A DNA stretch of 64,000 bases, from positions 558,001-622,000 of the forward strand of contig JAHBTA010000002.1 in assembly GCA_019638805.1 (NCBI GenBank). Reading direction: 5' to 3'. The stretch's first letter is position 1. Every line of letters begins with the position of its first letter. Source of the stretch: Microbacteriaceae bacterium (GTDB lineage Bacteria; Actinomycetota; Actinomycetes; Actinomycetales; Microbacteriaceae). Positions 33,826-45,446 of this stretch are shown piece after piece. Position numbers and translations under genes: made by a program. The notes under the pieces were generated by a model, which saw only the letters and a list, made by a program, of their open reading frames with translations, was not told the origin of the DNA and searched no databases.

Positions 33826-36617
33826 GCGGTCAGCCTCTCGTTCAGCTCCGCGAGCACCTGGCCCGCCCGGTCACCGAAAGCCCCGACGATCCCATCGACG
33901 CCACCACGCTCGGCGAAGGGGCTGTTGTCGAGGTCGGCGTCGGTGATGCCGGCGGACTTCGTGATGACCTCGACGATCGTGTCCAGCCACCACCGCTGCT
34001 CGGGGGTGAAGTTGGCGCCGGCGGCCTCCTGCTGATGCAGCCACTCCGCGTAGCGGGTGTGCACCTGGTCCGCGTAGGGCACCAACTCGGCGTCGACCCC
34101 CAGAGTGAAGCGCAGCAGCGACACCAGGTTCGTGAGGGTCTTGGTCGCCGGCCCCTTCACCTTGGATGCTTCCACCGCCTCGTAAGCGGCCCAGAGCAGC
34201 TCAGGCGTCCAGTTGTGGGGCGGCCGCGCGACGCGGTCGGCGAGCTCCTTGATGTCGACGAACGTGACATGGCCATGCGCCTGCTGAATGACCTGGATCG
34301 CGGTGATCTCGTCGCGGTGGTCGGCGAGGTACTGGGCCCAGGACTCGACGATCGAACGAGCACGTCCGGGGTCGACCACGCCGTGAGCGTCGAGCAGCAC
34401 ATCCACCGACACCTCATCGACGATCTGGTCGCGCGCCCTCCGCAACTCCAGGATCCGATCACGGAGCACCGGGTTCGCCGCGAGCGGTTTCACCGCGTCT
34501 TCGAGGAGCGTCCTAACCACCTCGGCAGCGTCCGATCCCGGTGCGGCGTCGATCGCCCTCGCCTGCTCATCCGGATCAACCGCGTCGACCAGCCCGCGAA
34601 TGATCCGACGCAACGGGATCGCAACGCCACCCGCCTCGGGAGGGGAAGGGATGTCGTCGAGCTCACGCCGCTCGTCCGCCGTGATCTGCCTCCCCAGGGC
34701 GGCGAGCCGCGATGCGAGCGTTGCCACCTCGTCCTCGGCGATGGTCAGGTTCGCGACCTTCTCGAGCAACCGCTCCAGAGAGATGCCGCGCTCGGCCGCG
34801 CGGTTCAGCGGGGGCTCGACGAAGGCGTGCTCGGTGACGCCGACCGCGTCGACGATCACGAACCGGGTCTTGGTCGACGAGTCCGGAGTCACCGCCTGAA
34901 AGTCCGCGTCGGCGATCGTCCGGGCGCCGCGGCCCTTCATCTGCTCGAAGTACTGAGCACTGCGAACATCGCGCATGAAGAACACGCACTCGAGCGGCTT
35001 CACATCCGTGCCGGTCGCGATCATGTCGACGGTCACCGCGACGCGGAGCGTCGGCGACTGCCTGAACACCTGAAGCTGCGTCTTCGCGTCCTTCGCGGTG
35101 TAGGTGATCTTCGCGGCGAAGTCATTCCCCTTGCCGAAGACCTGGCGCACCTGGCGCACGATCTCCTCGGCGTGCGCGTCATCCTTCGCGAAGATCAGGG
35201 TCTTCGGCACCACCGAGCGACCGGGGAAGATCTCGGTGAAGAGGCGGTCGCGGAAGGTCTCCAGCACGAGACGGATCTGACTCGTCGAGGTGACCGCCCG
35301 GTCGAGTTGCCCCGGCGCGTAGTCGACGTCGTCCGCGAGCGCCATGAGGCGCTGGGCTCGGGTGCGCCGGTCGACGACCGGGACGATCGTGCCCGCCTCG
35401 ATCCGAGAGCCCTGCGCGGTGATCTCGGTGGCGATCCGGTAGATGTCGAAGTCGACGTTCACCCCGTCGGCGACCGACTGCGGGTAGGTGTACTCGGACA
35501 CGAGGTTCTGCTGGAAGTAGGCGAATGTCTGCTTGCCCGGAGTCGCGGTCAACCCGACGACGTGGGCGTCGAAGTAGTCGAGAACGCCGCGCCAGACGCC
35601 GTAGATCGAGCGATGAGCCTCGTCGACGATCACCAGGTCGAACGCCTCTGGCGGCAAGTCTGGGTTGTACTCGACGGTGACCGGCTGGTCGGGCGTGAAG
35701 TCGTCGACCCCGGGATCGTCCTCGGTCGAAACCTCTTGGCCGCGGAGCACCGAGTACACGCGCTGGATCGTCGAGATCAGCACACTGGTGCTGTTGCTCA
35801 GTCCGGCTCGGGTGAGCTTGTCGACACCGTAGACCTCGGTGAAGCGGCGGCCGTCATCGGGAAGCTGATAGTTCGAGAACTCGCCGAGGGTCTGATCACC
35901 CAGATTGTTCCGGTCGACGAGGAAGAGCACCCGCTTGAAGCCCCCGTACTTCAGCAGCCGGTACGCGCTGGTGATCGCGGTGTAGGTCTTGCCCGCACCG
36001 GTCGCCATCTGGATCAGAGAGCGGTCGTAGTGCTGCGCACTCAGGCTCTGTTCCAGCCCCGTGACCGCTTCAATCTGAGCCGGGCGAAGACCCTCGGTAA
36101 TGAGTGGCGGCATGAGCTGGATGGCTGCCCGCCAGGTCGGCCACGGCGGAGTCCGATGGAAGTCCGCCACGATCCTGGCGAGCGACTCCGGCCTCGGAAA
36201 GTGGAAGAGCTTCCGCGAGCGCGGGTCCGGGTCGTACCCGTTCGTGAAGTAGGTCTCTGCGCCGTTCGCCTCGAAGACGAACGGGAGGCGATCCTTGATC
36301 AGCTCGGCACGCGTCTGGTCTGCCTCGGGAAGCCCCGTGGCATACATCGCGGACTGCCACTCGACCCCGGCGAGCGGGGTTCCCTCCTTCTTCGCCTCGA
36401 TCACGCCGACCACGCGACGGTCGACATACAGGATGTAGTCCGCCTCGCCGTGACCGGGAGCCATGACCTTCTCATAGAGGGCGACGCCCTGCCCCGCGAA
36501 GAGGTTGAGGTCCTGTTTGCGCCTGACGACGACCCAACCGGCTCGCTCGAGTTGGTCGTCGATCCGGGCGCGGGCACGCTGCTCGGGAAGCAGCGCATCA
36601 CTCGACTCCGCGACCAC
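33822..36617 (-). CDS. hsdR: Type I restriction-modification system restriction subunit (EcoEI-like)
   Basis: A 931-residue translocase/nuclease. The N-terminal PD-(D/E)xK nuclease shows EADYILYVDRRVVGVIEAKK near residues 50-70. The helicase motor has Walker A MATGAGKTYTA, DEAH box VIVDEAHRS and TATPGKQTF. The C-terminal region resembles the EcoEI_R_C domain (HNWTPELLWAAYEAVE). The GTG start at 36617 has TACGGT 6 bases upstream (36624-36629, minus strand). It abuts the ndh stop at 36647. All motor and nuclease motifs look intact, so the system may be active. Confidence 0.94.
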   Translation of the reverse strand: MVAESSDALLPEQRARARIDDQLERAGWVVVRRKQDLNLFAGQGVALYEKVMAPGHGEADYILYVDRRVVGVIEAKKEGTPLAGVEWQSAMYATGLPEADQTRAELIKDRLPFVFEANGAETYFTNGYDPDPRSRKLFHFPRPESLARIVADFHRTPPWPTWRAAIQLMPPLITEGLRPAQIEAVTGLEQSLSAQHYDRSLIQMATGAGKTYTAITSAYRLLKYGGFKRVLFLVDRNNLGDQTLGEFSNYQLPDDGRRFTEVYGVDKLTRAGLSNSTSVLISTIQRVYSVLRGQEVSTEDDPGVDDFTPDQPVTVEYNPDLPPEAFDLVIVDEAHRSIYGVWRGVLDYFDAHVVGLTATPGKQTFAYFQQNLVSEYTYPQSVADGVNVDFDIYRIATEITAQGSRIEAGTIVPVVDRRTRAQRLMALADDVDYAPGQLDRAVTSTSQIRLVLETFRDRLFTEIFPGRSVVPKTLIFAKDDAHAEEIVRQVRQVFGKGNDFAAKITYTAKDAKTQLQVFRQSPTLRVAVTVDMIATGTDVKPLECVFFMRDVRSAQYFEQMKGRGARTIADADFQAVTPDSSTKTRFVIVDAVGVTEHAFVEPPLNRAAERGISLERLLEKVANLTIAEDEVATLASRLAALGRQITADERRELDDIPSPPEAGGVAIPLRRIIRGLVDAVDPDEQARAIDAAPGSDAAEVVRTLLEDAVKPLAANPVLRDRILELRRARDQIVDEVSVDVLLDAHGVVDPGRARSIVESWAQYLADHRDEITAIQVIQQAHGHVTFVDIKELADRVARPPHNWTPELLWAAYEAVEASKVKGPATKTLTNLVSLLRFTLGVDAELVPYADQVHTRYAEWLHQQEAAGANFTPEQRWWLDTIVEVITKSAGITDADLDNSPFAERGGVDGIVGAFGDRAGQVLAELNERLTA

Positions 36618-36646
36618 GCTCCTACCGTAGCGAGGTAGCCGGGCGC

Positions 36647-37969
36647 TCAGCCCTTGGGCCGGGCGGCGAACTCCACGAACGCGGCGCGCGGGGCCTCGCG
36701 CGAGGCGATGCCGACCAGGTCGCGGCGGGTGAGGAAGTTGATGATCCACTCGCCGAAGACCCGGATCTTGCGCTCCCACATGGGCATCGCGAGCCCGTGG
36801 TAGCCGCGGTGCATGATCCAGGCGATGAAGCCCTTGATCGCGAGCGGGCCGCTCTGGAAGACGCCCTCGTACAGGCCGATCCCGGCGACCGCGCCCAGGT
36901 TGCGGTGCGAGTACTCGCGGGTGCGCTCGTCGCGAAGGACCGCCACGATGTTCTTGGCCAGCAGCTTTCCCTGACGCACCGCGTGCTGCGCGTTCGGGAC
37001 CGTGAAGCCCTGCACGCCCTGCCCGTCGATGAGATCCGGCACCGCGCACACGTCGCCGGCGCCCCACGCGTCATCGACGACGCCGTTGTCGTCGATGACG
37101 CGCAGGTCGGCCTGCACGCGAAGCCGCCCGCGCTCCTCCACCGGGAGGTCGGTGTTGCGCAGGACCGGGTTCGCCATGACGCCCGCCGTCCAGATGACCA
37201 GGTCGGCCTCGAAGTTGTCGCCCGTCGACAGCTCGATCTTGCCGTCCACCGCGCTCGCGAGCTGCGTGTCGAGGTGCACGATCGCGTCGCGCTGCTCCAG
37301 GTTGCGCACCACCCAGCGCGCGGTGCGCTCGGAGACCTCGGGCATGATGCGGCCCATCGCCTCCACCAGGTGGAAGCGCGTGTCCGCCATCGTGAGCTGG
37401 GGGTACTGCCCGACCAGCGCGCTCGCGAAGCTGCGCAGCTCGCCGAACACCTCGACGCCCGCGAACCCGCCGCCCACCACGACGGTGGTCAGCAGCCGAT
37501 CGCGCTCGGGCCCCGCCGGGAGGTTCGACGCCTTCGCGAAGTTGTCGGTCATCCGGTCGCGGATGGCGACGGCCTCCTCGATGTTCTTGAGGCCGATCGC
37601 CTGATCGGCCACCCCGGGGATCGGGAAGGTGCGCGACACCGCGCCTGCGGTCACCACGATCTGGTCGTACTCGAAGTCCCACGGCTCGCCCACGGCGGGA
37701 GTGATGGTGGCCTGGCGGTCGGCGTGCCGGATCTCCGAGACGCGTGCCGTCACCACCTTGGTGCGCTTGAGGTGTCGGCGGTGGTTCACCAGTGCGTGAC
37801 GCGGGTCCATCGACCCCGCCGCGACCTCCGGCAGGAACGGTTGATAGGTCATGTAGGGCAGGGGGTCGACCATCGTGACCTCGGCCTCGCGGCGGCCGAG
37901 CCACTTCTCGAGCCGCTTGGCCGTGTAGAAGCCGGCGTATCCGCCGCCGACGATCAGGATCCTACGCAC
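36647..37969 (-). CDS. ndh: Type II NADH dehydrogenase (NDH-2)
   Basis: A 440-residue flavoprotein that passes electrons from NADH to menaquinone without pumping protons. The FAD-binding Rossmann motif is at the N-terminus (ILIVGGGYAGFYTAKRL) and the NADH-binding motif is VVVGGGFAGVEVFGEL near residue 165. The AQHAVRQG segment near 320 lines the quinone site. The C-terminal amphipathic helix (GEWIINFLTRRDL) anchors it to the membrane. A GAGGAG site lies about 10 bases before the GTG, and a TAGATT -10 box lies further upstream at 38006-38011. Confidence 0.92.
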   Translation of the reverse strand: MRRILIVGGGYAGFYTAKRLEKWLGRREAEVTMVDPLPYMTYQPFLPEVAAGSMDPRHALVNHRRHLKRTKVVTARVSEIRHADRQATITPAVGEPWDFEYDQIVVTAGAVSRTFPIPGVADQAIGLKNIEEAVAIRDRMTDNFAKASNLPAGPERDRLLTTVVVGGGFAGVEVFGELRSFASALVGQYPQLTMADTRFHLVEAMGRIMPEVSERTARWVVRNLEQRDAIVHLDTQLASAVDGKIELSTGDNFEADLVIWTAGVMANPVLRNTDLPVEERGRLRVQADLRVIDDNGVVDDAWGAGDVCAVPDLIDGQGVQGFTVPNAQHAVRQGKLLAKNIVAVLRDERTREYSHRNLGAVAGIGLYEGVFQSGPLAIKGFIAWIMHRGYHGLAMPMWERKIRVFGEWIINFLTRRDLVGIASREAPRAAFVEFAARPKG

Positions 37970-38008
37970 GATGGGACGTCTCCTCGCTGGGGAAAAACCG
38001 ACTCCAAT

Positions 38009-39349
38009 CTACCGCGCCCGGCGACGGCTCCCGTACGCGCGCACCGCGCCCGTGACCATGCCCCCGGCGACGAACGCCAGCATCCCCACGACGAGCGCCG
38101 GAAGACCCACGAGCTGGAGCGTCGTGATCGACGGAAGCAGCGTGCCGGTGGGGTCCGGGAAGCCGGGCTCGGCGTCCGGAACCGGCTCCGGCAGAGCGAC
38201 CGTCGTCGGCGACGGGGTCGCCTCCGCGCGCCGGTTGAGCCGGATCCACTCCGCCAGGTCGCCCACCGGGTTCGCGTCGACGAGGGCGACATCCGCGGTC
38301 ACGGCGGCCGCGGCATCCACCAGGCCGTACCCGTAGGTGAAGTCCGCGCCCGAGGGCCCGCGATCGTGCGCCGTGCGGATGATGCGGTTGATGACGTTCG
38401 CCGCGTCGAGGTCGGGATGCGCGGCCCGCACGAGCGCGACGATTCCGGCCACGATGGGGGTCGCCCCGCTCGTGCCCGACCAGGTCACGTACTGCCCGCC
38501 CGGGATGACCCCCACGAGCTGCTCGCTGGGCGCGGCCACCCCGATCGTGATGCCCTGGCTCGACGCGTCGAAGCTCGCGGCGCCCGAGCGGTCCACACCC
38601 GAGACAGTCAGGACGCCCGGCATGGTCGCGGGGGCGCCCACCTCGGTCGTGCCGCTGGCCCGGTTGCCCGCCGCCGCGACGACGACCACGTCGTGCTCCA
38701 TGGCATAGAGGAAGGCGTCGTCCCAGGACTCGGGCCAGTCCAGGGTGTTGCGCGTGAGCGACATGTTGATGACGTCGGCGCCGTTGTCGACCGCCCAGCG
38801 CACCGCCTCGGCGATCTGCGTGTCCGAGTCGTCGTCGCCCTCGCCGAAGCCGATCGAGAGCGAGAGCAGCGACGCCTCCGGCGCGGCGCCCAGGATGCCG
38901 GAGCCCGCCCCCGTGCCGCGTCCGGCTGCCAGCGCCGCGACCATCGTCGCGTGCTCGGAGGACTGCCGGCCCACGGGCTTCTGCCCGTTCGCGTAGCCCA
39001 GACCGGAGAAGTCGGCGCCGCCGATCACGGCGCCGGCCAGGTCGCGCACGCCCGAGTCGATGCCGGTGTCGATGATCGCGATGACCACGCCCTCGCCGCG
39101 CGTCGTCGCCCAGGCGTCGCGTATGCCGTAGTCGTCGAGCCAGTACTCGGCGTCGCGGACGGCGTCGGCGGGGGCGAGCCCGGTGGTGAGGGCGGTGGGC
39201 GCCGGGATCGAAACCGGGTGCGCCGGGATCGCGGGCGGGGGTGCTGGAATCGCGGGGACGGCGGCGACGGCGGGCGGCATCCCCAGCAGGGCGACCGCGA
39301 GCACCGCGACCGCCGCGCCCGCCGCCGTGTCTGCCCGGGTCAGACGCAT
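38009..39349 (-). CDS. S8 family serine protease (subtilisin-like), membrane-anchored
   Basis: A 446-residue secreted protease. It has a signal peptide (about 1-30), then a Pro/Ala-rich stretch. The triad is Asp in IAIIDTGID, His in SSEHATMVAALA (the usual HGT is replaced by HAT), and Ser in SGTSGATPIVAG. A C-terminal transmembrane helix (about 410-435) anchors it with the catalytic domain outside, as in mycosin-like proteases. No type VII secretion genes are in the window. Its ATG overlaps the DUF501 stop by 10 bp. Confidence 0.9.
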   Translation of the reverse strand: MRLTRADTAAGAAVAVLAVALLGMPPAVAAVPAIPAPPPAIPAHPVSIPAPTALTTGLAPADAVRDAEYWLDDYGIRDAWATTRGEGVVIAIIDTGIDSGVRDLAGAVIGGADFSGLGYANGQKPVGRQSSEHATMVAALAAGRGTGAGSGILGAAPEASLLSLSIGFGEGDDDSDTQIAEAVRWAVDNGADVINMSLTRNTLDWPESWDDAFLYAMEHDVVVVAAAGNRASGTTEVGAPATMPGVLTVSGVDRSGAASFDASSQGITIGVAAPSEQLVGVIPGGQYVTWSGTSGATPIVAGIVALVRAAHPDLDAANVINRIIRTAHDRGPSGADFTYGYGLVDAAAAVTADVALVDANPVGDLAEWIRLNRRAEATPSPTTVALPEPVPDAEPGFPDPTGTLLPSITTLQLVGLPALVVGMLAFVAGGMVTGAVRAYGSRRRAR

Positions 39350-39837
39350 TCGCAGCGCTCCGGCGACCAGGACGCCCGCGCGAGCGCGCGATCGCCGATC
39401 GGGTTCACCCCCGGGCCGGCCGCGAGGGCGTGCGCCACCAGTGCGTGCAGGCATTTGACCCGGTCGGGCATCCCACCCGCCGAGTACCCGGCGATCTCGG
39501 GCACCGCCAGGATGCCCTCCCGGTCGGCCAGGTAGCTCTCGTGCGCCGCGCGGTAGGCGGCGGCCAGCTCCGGGTCGTCGAGCTCGCCGGCCAGCTCGGC
39601 CATGACCCCGGTCGCCTCCAGCGTCGAGAGGGATGCCGTGGCGGCCGGGTGCGACAGGTAATAGAGAGTGGGGAAGGGCGTGCCATCCGGAAGGCGGGGG
39701 CTCGTCGCGACCACAGTCGGACGGCCGCATGCGCAGCGCGCCGCGATGCCGATGACCCCGCGCGCCGGGCGCCCGAGCTGACGGGAGACCTCGGCGATAT
39801 CCTCCTCGGTCGGCGGCTCGAAGGGCGGGCGGGTCAT
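39340..39837 (-). CDS. DUF501 domain-containing protein
   Basis: A 165-residue protein with the DUF501 pattern: an N-terminal RCACGRPTVV segment, TLYYLSHP, and a C-terminal MPDRVKCLHALVAHALA followed by NPIGD. Two Cys pairs hint at metal binding. Function is unknown. The gene order eno-ftsB-DUF501 is a conserved actinobacterial run, so a link to cell division or growth is possible but unproven. Confidence 0.92.
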   Translation of the reverse strand: MTRPPFEPPTEEDIAEVSRQLGRPARGVIGIAARCACGRPTVVATSPRLPDGTPFPTLYYLSHPAATASLSTLEATGVMAELAGELDDPELAAAYRAAHESYLADREGILAVPEIAGYSAGGMPDRVKCLHALVAHALAAGPGVNPIGDRALARASWSPERCECV

Positions 39838-39877
39838 GGCCTGCTCACCGCCCGTGCCGCCGCGCCCGCCACCGCGC

Positions 39878-40378
39878 TCATTGCTGCTCGGGCGAGTCGA
39901 GTTGCTGCGGGCTCTCCAGCTGCTCGGGGGGTGCCGTGGTCAGACCGGCGGTGAAAGTGCTCGCCAGGAGGCCGCCGAGCCAGTCGGTCTGCGTCGTCTG
40001 GATCTGATCGCTGATCGGCAGTTCGCCCGAACCCCCGGACTCCCCCGCGCTGCCCACGATGAGGTACGAGATGTCGCCGGGCATGACGTAGTAGAGCCGC
40101 TCGCGCGCCTGCGCCTGGATGTAGGCCGGGTCGGACCAGCGCGCGACCTGCGCGTTCAAGTCGTCCACGGCATCCTGCGCGTCGGCGAGCGACTGCTCGA
40201 GCTGGGCGATCTGCTGGCGCTGCTCGATGAGGGTCTTGAGCGGTGCGGCGAGCACGAGCAGGGCGGCCACCACGAGCGCGAGCATCGACAGCGCGAACCC
40301 CGAGAGCCGGAAGTTGCGCAGCCACTCCGCCGGGCGGGACTCCGCGGGGCGCGACTCCGCGGTGCGCTCACGAACCAT
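39878..40378 (-). CDS. ftsB: Septum formation initiator family protein (FtsB/DivIC-like)
   Basis: A 166-residue bitopic protein of the divisome. It has a cytoplasmic N-terminus, one transmembrane helix (about 28-48), and a periplasmic-side coiled coil (EQRQQIAQLEQSLADAQDAV). The family box QARERLYYVMPGD follows. The C-terminal tail ends in a near-repeat (QLESPQ, QLDSPE). TACCCT lies 6 bases before the ATG (40385-40390, minus strand). Confidence 0.9.
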   Translation of the reverse strand: MVRERTAESRPAESRPAEWLRNFRLSGFALSMLALVVAALLVLAAPLKTLIEQRQQIAQLEQSLADAQDAVDDLNAQVARWSDPAYIQAQARERLYYVMPGDISYLIVGSAGESGGSGELPISDQIQTTQTDWLGGLLASTFTAGLTTAPPEQLESPQQLDSPEQQ

Positions 40379-40405
40379 GCGACCAGGGTACGTGGCGGCG
40401 CCTGG

Positions 40406-43007
<2,602 letters not shown>

Positions 43008-43013
43008 CGGTCC

Positions 43014-43049
43014 ATTGTGTCAGCGTGGTGGATTGTGTCAGCGCGGTGG
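43014..43049. repeat. 18-bp tandem repeat in the hisS promoter
   Basis: Two copies (43014-43031 and 43032-43049) of ATTGTGTCAGCG(T/C)GGTGG differ at one base. Read on the minus strand, each contains CACAAT. The proximal copy is at leaderless spacing from the hisS GTG, so the -10 region seems to have been duplicated. Confidence 0.7.
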
Positions 43050-43098
43050 GCGGGGGGAGCGCTCGCCCACCGCATTCTTGTTCGAATCTCGTCCACAG

Positions 43099-43120
43099 AT
43101 TGCTACTTGTGACTAGCAAT
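43099..43120. promoter_or_regulatory. Palindrome upstream of the DUF222/HNH gene
   Basis: ATTGCTA (43099-43105) and TAGCAAT (43114-43120) are perfect 7-base arms around CTTGTGAC. The site is AT-rich for this genome and lies 29 bases before the chosen ATG, which fits an operator or a transcription-factor site. Confidence 0.5.
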
Positions 43121-43148
43121 TGCGTTCGAGATGGGCAAGACTGGATGC

Positions 43149-44462
43149 ATGACCTCCGCCTCCGCCGAACGACTCGAGCTGCCCGATCTGCGCGGCATCG
43201 AGGCGCTCTCCGACGACGAGGTGCTCGGGCTGCAGAAGCAGATCGCGGCGGTGCGCCGGGCGGCCGACCGCGACATGGCCGTGGTGGCGAACGAGATCGG
43301 GCGCCGGTCGGCGCGCGAGCTCGGGTACGCGGGGCTCGCGCAGCGCTCCGGCGACCGCACTCCGGAGCGCATGATCGCCCGGGTGTCGGGGCTCTCCGTG
43401 CCGGAGGCGCGGGCCATGCTCTCGGCGGGCGAGGTGCTCGACGGCACCGGCGCCTGGCTGACGCCCGTGGCGGAGGGGCTCGCCTCAGGCGATCTCACGG
43501 TGGGAGCGGCCGCGGGGATCCGCGCCGGACTGGGCGAACCGAGCGCGGACGTGGATGCCGATGAGTTGGCACGGGCGGCCGAGCGGGTGGCGCGGGATGC
43601 GGTGGGCAGCACGCCGGAGCAGGCGACGAAACTCGCCCGCGTGGCTCGCGACGAGCTGGATGAGGCCGGCATCGAGGATCGCGCCGAGCGGATGCGGCAG
43701 CGCAGGTCGCTGCGCATCACTCGCCTGCCGGACGGCATGACCCGGATGACGGCGGTCCTGGACCCCGAGAACGCCGCCCTGGTCACCGATGCGATCGACC
43801 GGGTCACCTCGCCCCGGCGTGGGGGCGTCCGGTTCGTCGACCCCGCCGAGCGGGAGCGCGTGGAGCGCATCATGGGCGACGCGCGCACGACCGAGCAGCT
43901 CGCACTCGATGCCCTCGTCGAGATGATCCGGCTCGCCGGGTTCGTCGACGATGGCGCGGTGTTCGGCGAGCGCGGACCGGAGGTTCGTGTTCACGTGGAC
44001 GTGGCCGACCTGGAGCGCGGTGCCGGGCGGGTGTGGATCGAGGGCCAGGACGCGATCCTGCCGGTCACGGTCGCTCGGCGGCAGTTGTGCACGGTCGGAG
44101 TCCTTCCGGTCGTGCTGGACGAGCGGGGCGAGCCCCTCCGGCTCGGGCGATCGCAGCGGACGCATACCAGGGCTCAACGCATCGCGATCGCCGCGCGCGA
44201 CGGCGGGTGCCTCATACCCGGGTGCGATCGACCGCCCTCCTGGTGCGAAGTGCATCATCCCGATGAATGGGGCAGGGGCGGCCGCACCGATGCCGACAAC
44301 GGAGTGCTCCTCTGCCGCCACCATCACATGTGGGCGCACAACACCGGGGCGCGAATACGGCGTACCGCCGTGCCCCGACCCGGGGTCGTATTCGAACTGG
44401 TCACCCCGGACGGCGCCGTGACGCCGCTGGTGTCGAAGTGCCCGCTGCGGAAGGCGGGCTAG
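43149..44462 (+). CDS. DUF222 domain HNH endonuclease
   Basis: A 437-residue member of the multi-copy actinobacterial DUF222/HNH (13E12-like) family. The N-terminal DUF222 helical region covers about 1-300. The C-terminal HNH motif reads CLIPGCDRPPSWCEVHHPDEW and LLCRHHHMWAHN, with the zinc cysteines and catalytic His. Its role is unknown; copies are often dispersed like mobile elements. The ATG at 43149 is preferred (AAGACT 6 bases upstream) over the ATG at 43131. Its TAG stop forms the start of the next gene's -10 box. Confidence 0.88.
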   Translation: MTSASAERLELPDLRGIEALSDDEVLGLQKQIAAVRRAADRDMAVVANEIGRRSARELGYAGLAQRSGDRTPERMIARVSGLSVPEARAMLSAGEVLDGTGAWLTPVAEGLASGDLTVGAAAGIRAGLGEPSADVDADELARAAERVARDAVGSTPEQATKLARVARDELDEAGIEDRAERMRQRRSLRITRLPDGMTRMTAVLDPENAALVTDAIDRVTSPRRGGVRFVDPAERERVERIMGDARTTEQLALDALVEMIRLAGFVDDGAVFGERGPEVRVHVDVADLERGAGRVWIEGQDAILPVTVARRQLCTVGVLPVVLDERGEPLRLGRSQRTHTRAQRIAIAARDGGCLIPGCDRPPSWCEVHHPDEWGRGGRTDADNGVLLCRHHHMWAHNTGARIRRTAVPRPGVVFELVTPDGAVTPLVSKCPLRKAG

Positions 44463-44471
44463 GGTCAGACC

Positions 44472-45446
44472 ATGTCAACGTCGAGCACCGCGTCGGGCGC
44501 AACGTCCCGGGCGTCGACCACCGGCTCCGGAATCGTCGTGAACGGCGTCGCCCGGTCTTTCGGCACCGTGCATGCGGTGCGCGATGTGACCTTCAGCGCA
44601 CCCGAGGGGCGCGTCACCGGGCTCATCGGTCCGAACGGGTCCGGCAAGACGACCCTGCTGCTCATGCTCGCGACCCTGCTGGTTCCCGACCGCGGGTCGA
44701 TCAGCGTCGCCGGGCACGACCCGGTGGCCGAGCCGTCCGCCGTACGCGCGGCGATGGGATGGATGCCCGACGTGCTCGGGTCCTGGTCCGCCCTGACGGT
44801 GCGCGCGACGCTCGAGCTCACCGGGCGCCTGTACCGCTTCGATCGGGCGCGGGCCGCAGCGAGAGCGACCGAGCTCATCGACCTGGTCGATCTGGCGGAG
44901 CAGGCCGACCAGCCCACCCGGGTGCTGTCCCGCGGGCAGAAGCAGCGGCTGTCTCTGGCCCGCGCGCTCGTGCACGACCCGCGTGTCCTCCTCCTGGACG
45001 AGCCCGCGTCGGGGCTCGACCCGGGCGCCCGTGTCGCGCTGCGCGTCCTGGTCCGCCGGCTGGCGAGCGAGGGGCGGACGATCATCGTCTCCAGCCATGT
45101 GCTCGCCGAGCTCGACGAGATGGCTGACGACGCGGTCTACCTCGAGGCGGGGGTGAGCGCATCGGCCGACGAGATCGCCGCAACCCGCACCAGCATGCGC
45201 GACTGGCGCGTCCGCTCACTCGACCCGGATGCGCTCCGCGGCGCGCTCGTCAGCGCGGGATTCCCCGCCAACGAGCAGCGCATGGAGGGCGCGGGCGTGC
45301 TCGTCGCGCTCCCCGGCGAGGAGGCGGCCGCCAAGCTGCTCGCCGCCCTTGTGCGCAAGAAGGTTCCCATCTCCTCGTTCGCCCCCGCGGTGGGCGATCT
45401 CGAGCACACCTTCCTCGACCTGAGCGGCCAGGAGGGCGCCCGATGA
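44472..45446 (+). CDS. ABC transporter ATP-binding protein
   Basis: A 324-residue ATPase with Walker A GPNGSGKTT near residue 57, signature LSRGQKQRLSLARAL near 155, and Walker B VLLLDEPASGLDP near 175. The C-terminal extension of about 90 residues is typical of ABC-2 exporters. TAGGGT (44460-44465) lies 6 bases before the ATG and overlaps the upstream stop codon. The permease gene overlaps its end (ATGA). The substrate is unknown. Confidence 0.93.
   Translation: MSTSSTASGATSRASTTGSGIVVNGVARSFGTVHAVRDVTFSAPEGRVTGLIGPNGSGKTTLLLMLATLLVPDRGSISVAGHDPVAEPSAVRAAMGWMPDVLGSWSALTVRATLELTGRLYRFDRARAAARATELIDLVDLAEQADQPTRVLSRGQKQRLSLARALVHDPRVLLLDEPASGLDPGARVALRVLVRRLASEGRTIIVSSHVLAELDEMADDAVYLEAGVSASADEIAATRTSMRDWRVRSLDPDALRGALVSAGFPANEQRMEGAGVLVALPGEEAAAKLLAALVRKKVPISSFAPAVGDLEHTFLDLSGQEGAR

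Noticed and set aside
36618..36650. Right-hand attachment site for an island containing the hsd genes
   Set aside because: I looked for a copy of the tRNA 3' end or of the 16-base repeat near the hsdR/ndh junction and saw none. The hsd locus is therefore kept separate from the small tRNA-linked element.
36618..37067. N-terminal extension of HsdR into the ndh gene
   Set aside because: The frame is open, but it is antisense-like, Arg-rich sequence from ndh. GTG 36617 has a -10 box at leaderless spacing.
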